Of a stretch of 34,881 bases of DNA, positions 34,708 through 34,881 are shown one piece after another. The stretch covers positions 1-34,881 of the IMG/VR virus record IMGVR_UViG_3300042458_001409. One strand, written 5' to 3'. The stretch's first letter is position 1. Every line of letters begins with the position of its first letter. The stretch comes from a virus. The position numbers and the translations under genes were made by a program. The notes beneath the pieces were generated by a model that was given only the letters and a program-made list of their open reading frames with translations, was not told the origin of the DNA and searched no databases.

Positions 34708-34714
34708 ATAAATA
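34708..34714 (-). promoter_or_regulatory. TATTTAT upstream element, hydrolase-like gene
   Basis: Sense-strand TATTTAT, inside TATTTATATATAAA, lies 15 nt before the ATG at 34692 and directly after a terminator, so a promoter here would start the late block. Confidence 0.45.
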
Positions 34715-34720
34715 TACTGT

Positions 34721-34750
34721 AAAAAAAAATCCCAACTTAATGTCGGGATT
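34721..34750 (-). terminator. Intrinsic terminator after the DUF5522-like gene
   Basis: On the minus strand a 9-bp stem with one G-T pair (AATCCCGAC / GTTGGGATT, arms 34742-34750 and 34728-34736) and a 5-nt loop runs into a T tract. The loop contains the stop codon of the gene it ends. Confidence 0.85.
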
Positions 34751-34881
34751 CTTGTAAAACTTTATTTCCTTTTTCGTGTATGGGTTCGTACGGACATTTT
34801 AAACATCCGTTACCACAACAACTACCTCTACGTGTATGATATTCTTCAGTCATAACCATTCTACCTTCTTTATCGTAATAG
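34737..34881 (-). CDS. C-terminal fragment of a DUF5522-like Cys-rich protein
   Basis: The last 47 codons plus one base are in the window; the start lies beyond the right edge. The sequence contains YYDKEGRMVMTEEYHTRRGS followed by CCGNGCLKCPYEP. This matches the DUF5522 signature 'EYH..RG.CCGNGC.HCPY' common in Bacteroidota, except that the usual His before the final Cys-Pro is Lys. The CC-x-x-x-C-x-x-C cluster probably binds zinc or an iron-sulfur centre. Family function is unknown to me. The remaining 14 residues after the motif are a charged tail. The stop codon falls in the loop of the terminator. Confidence 0.75.
   Translation of the reverse strand, partial: YYDKEGRMVMTEEYHTRRGSCCGNGCLKCPYEPIHEKGNKVLQESRH

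Noticed and set aside
1-34881. tRNA, rRNA, integrase or transposase genes
   Set aside because: Intergenic gaps are at most about 70 bases, too short for most RNA genes, and no cloverleaf, att core or recombinase motif was recognised.

Overview
The window is AT-rich and almost wholly coding. Every convincing gene lies on the minus strand, so transcription runs from high to low coordinates. It looks like the late structural region of a contractile-tailed phage (Caudoviricetes, myovirus type) that infects a Bacteroidota host, probably a flavobacterium. The contractile-tail call rests on a gp25/gpW-like wedge protein followed directly by a gp6/gpJ-like baseplate protein. The host inference rests on long runs of SprB-type adhesin repeats, a BspA-like leucine-rich surface domain, PKD folds and a DUF5522-type protein, all typical of Bacteroidota.

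Layout in transcription order. (1) 34737-34881: 3' end of a DUF5522-like protein, with an intrinsic terminator over its stop codon. (2) 33928-34692: alpha/beta-hydrolase-like protein with a short amphipathic N-terminal leader. (3) 18744-33888, baseplate module: gp25-like, gp6-like, a 1724-residue protein with central membrane helices, then 580-, 283-, 362- and 302-residue proteins that are tightly spaced or overlapping, and a 991-residue protein with a gpI/gp7-like KGT segment. (4) 2232-18734, host-recognition module: a 1138-residue SprB/PKD/BspA adhesin, two single-domain mini-adhesins, a 1624-residue repetitive fibre with an S74 self-cleaving chaperone end, a GT60-like glycosyltransferase, a 536-residue protein with four Thr-Pro linkers, a third mini-adhesin, a 173-residue short fibre sharing its N-terminal adapter with the long fibre, a 544-residue SprB-like protein and a 730-residue fibre-like protein. 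(5) 1621-2226: RuvC/RNase H-fold nuclease. (6) 1137-1580: small protein with the same leader as (2). (7) Terminator at 1083-1111, then a DnaG-type primase and the 5' end of a possible PD-(D/E)XK nuclease.

The genes appear to build a baseplate and then decorate it with several different fibres made from flavobacterial surface-adhesin domains. The glycosyltransferase inside the fibre block suggests that the Thr-rich or Thr-Pro-rich fibre proteins are O-glycosylated. Two otherwise unrelated proteins at opposite ends of the block share an upstream AT motif, its spacing and a 22-residue leader ending in (L/I)KE. That pattern resembles T4 capsid-targeting propeptides and may mark injected internal proteins. 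A TATTTAT motif lies shortly upstream of ten genes that have an intergenic gap and is absent where genes overlap.

No tRNA, rRNA, CRISPR array, insertion sequence or integrase was seen, and no gene-free stretch reaches 300 bases.
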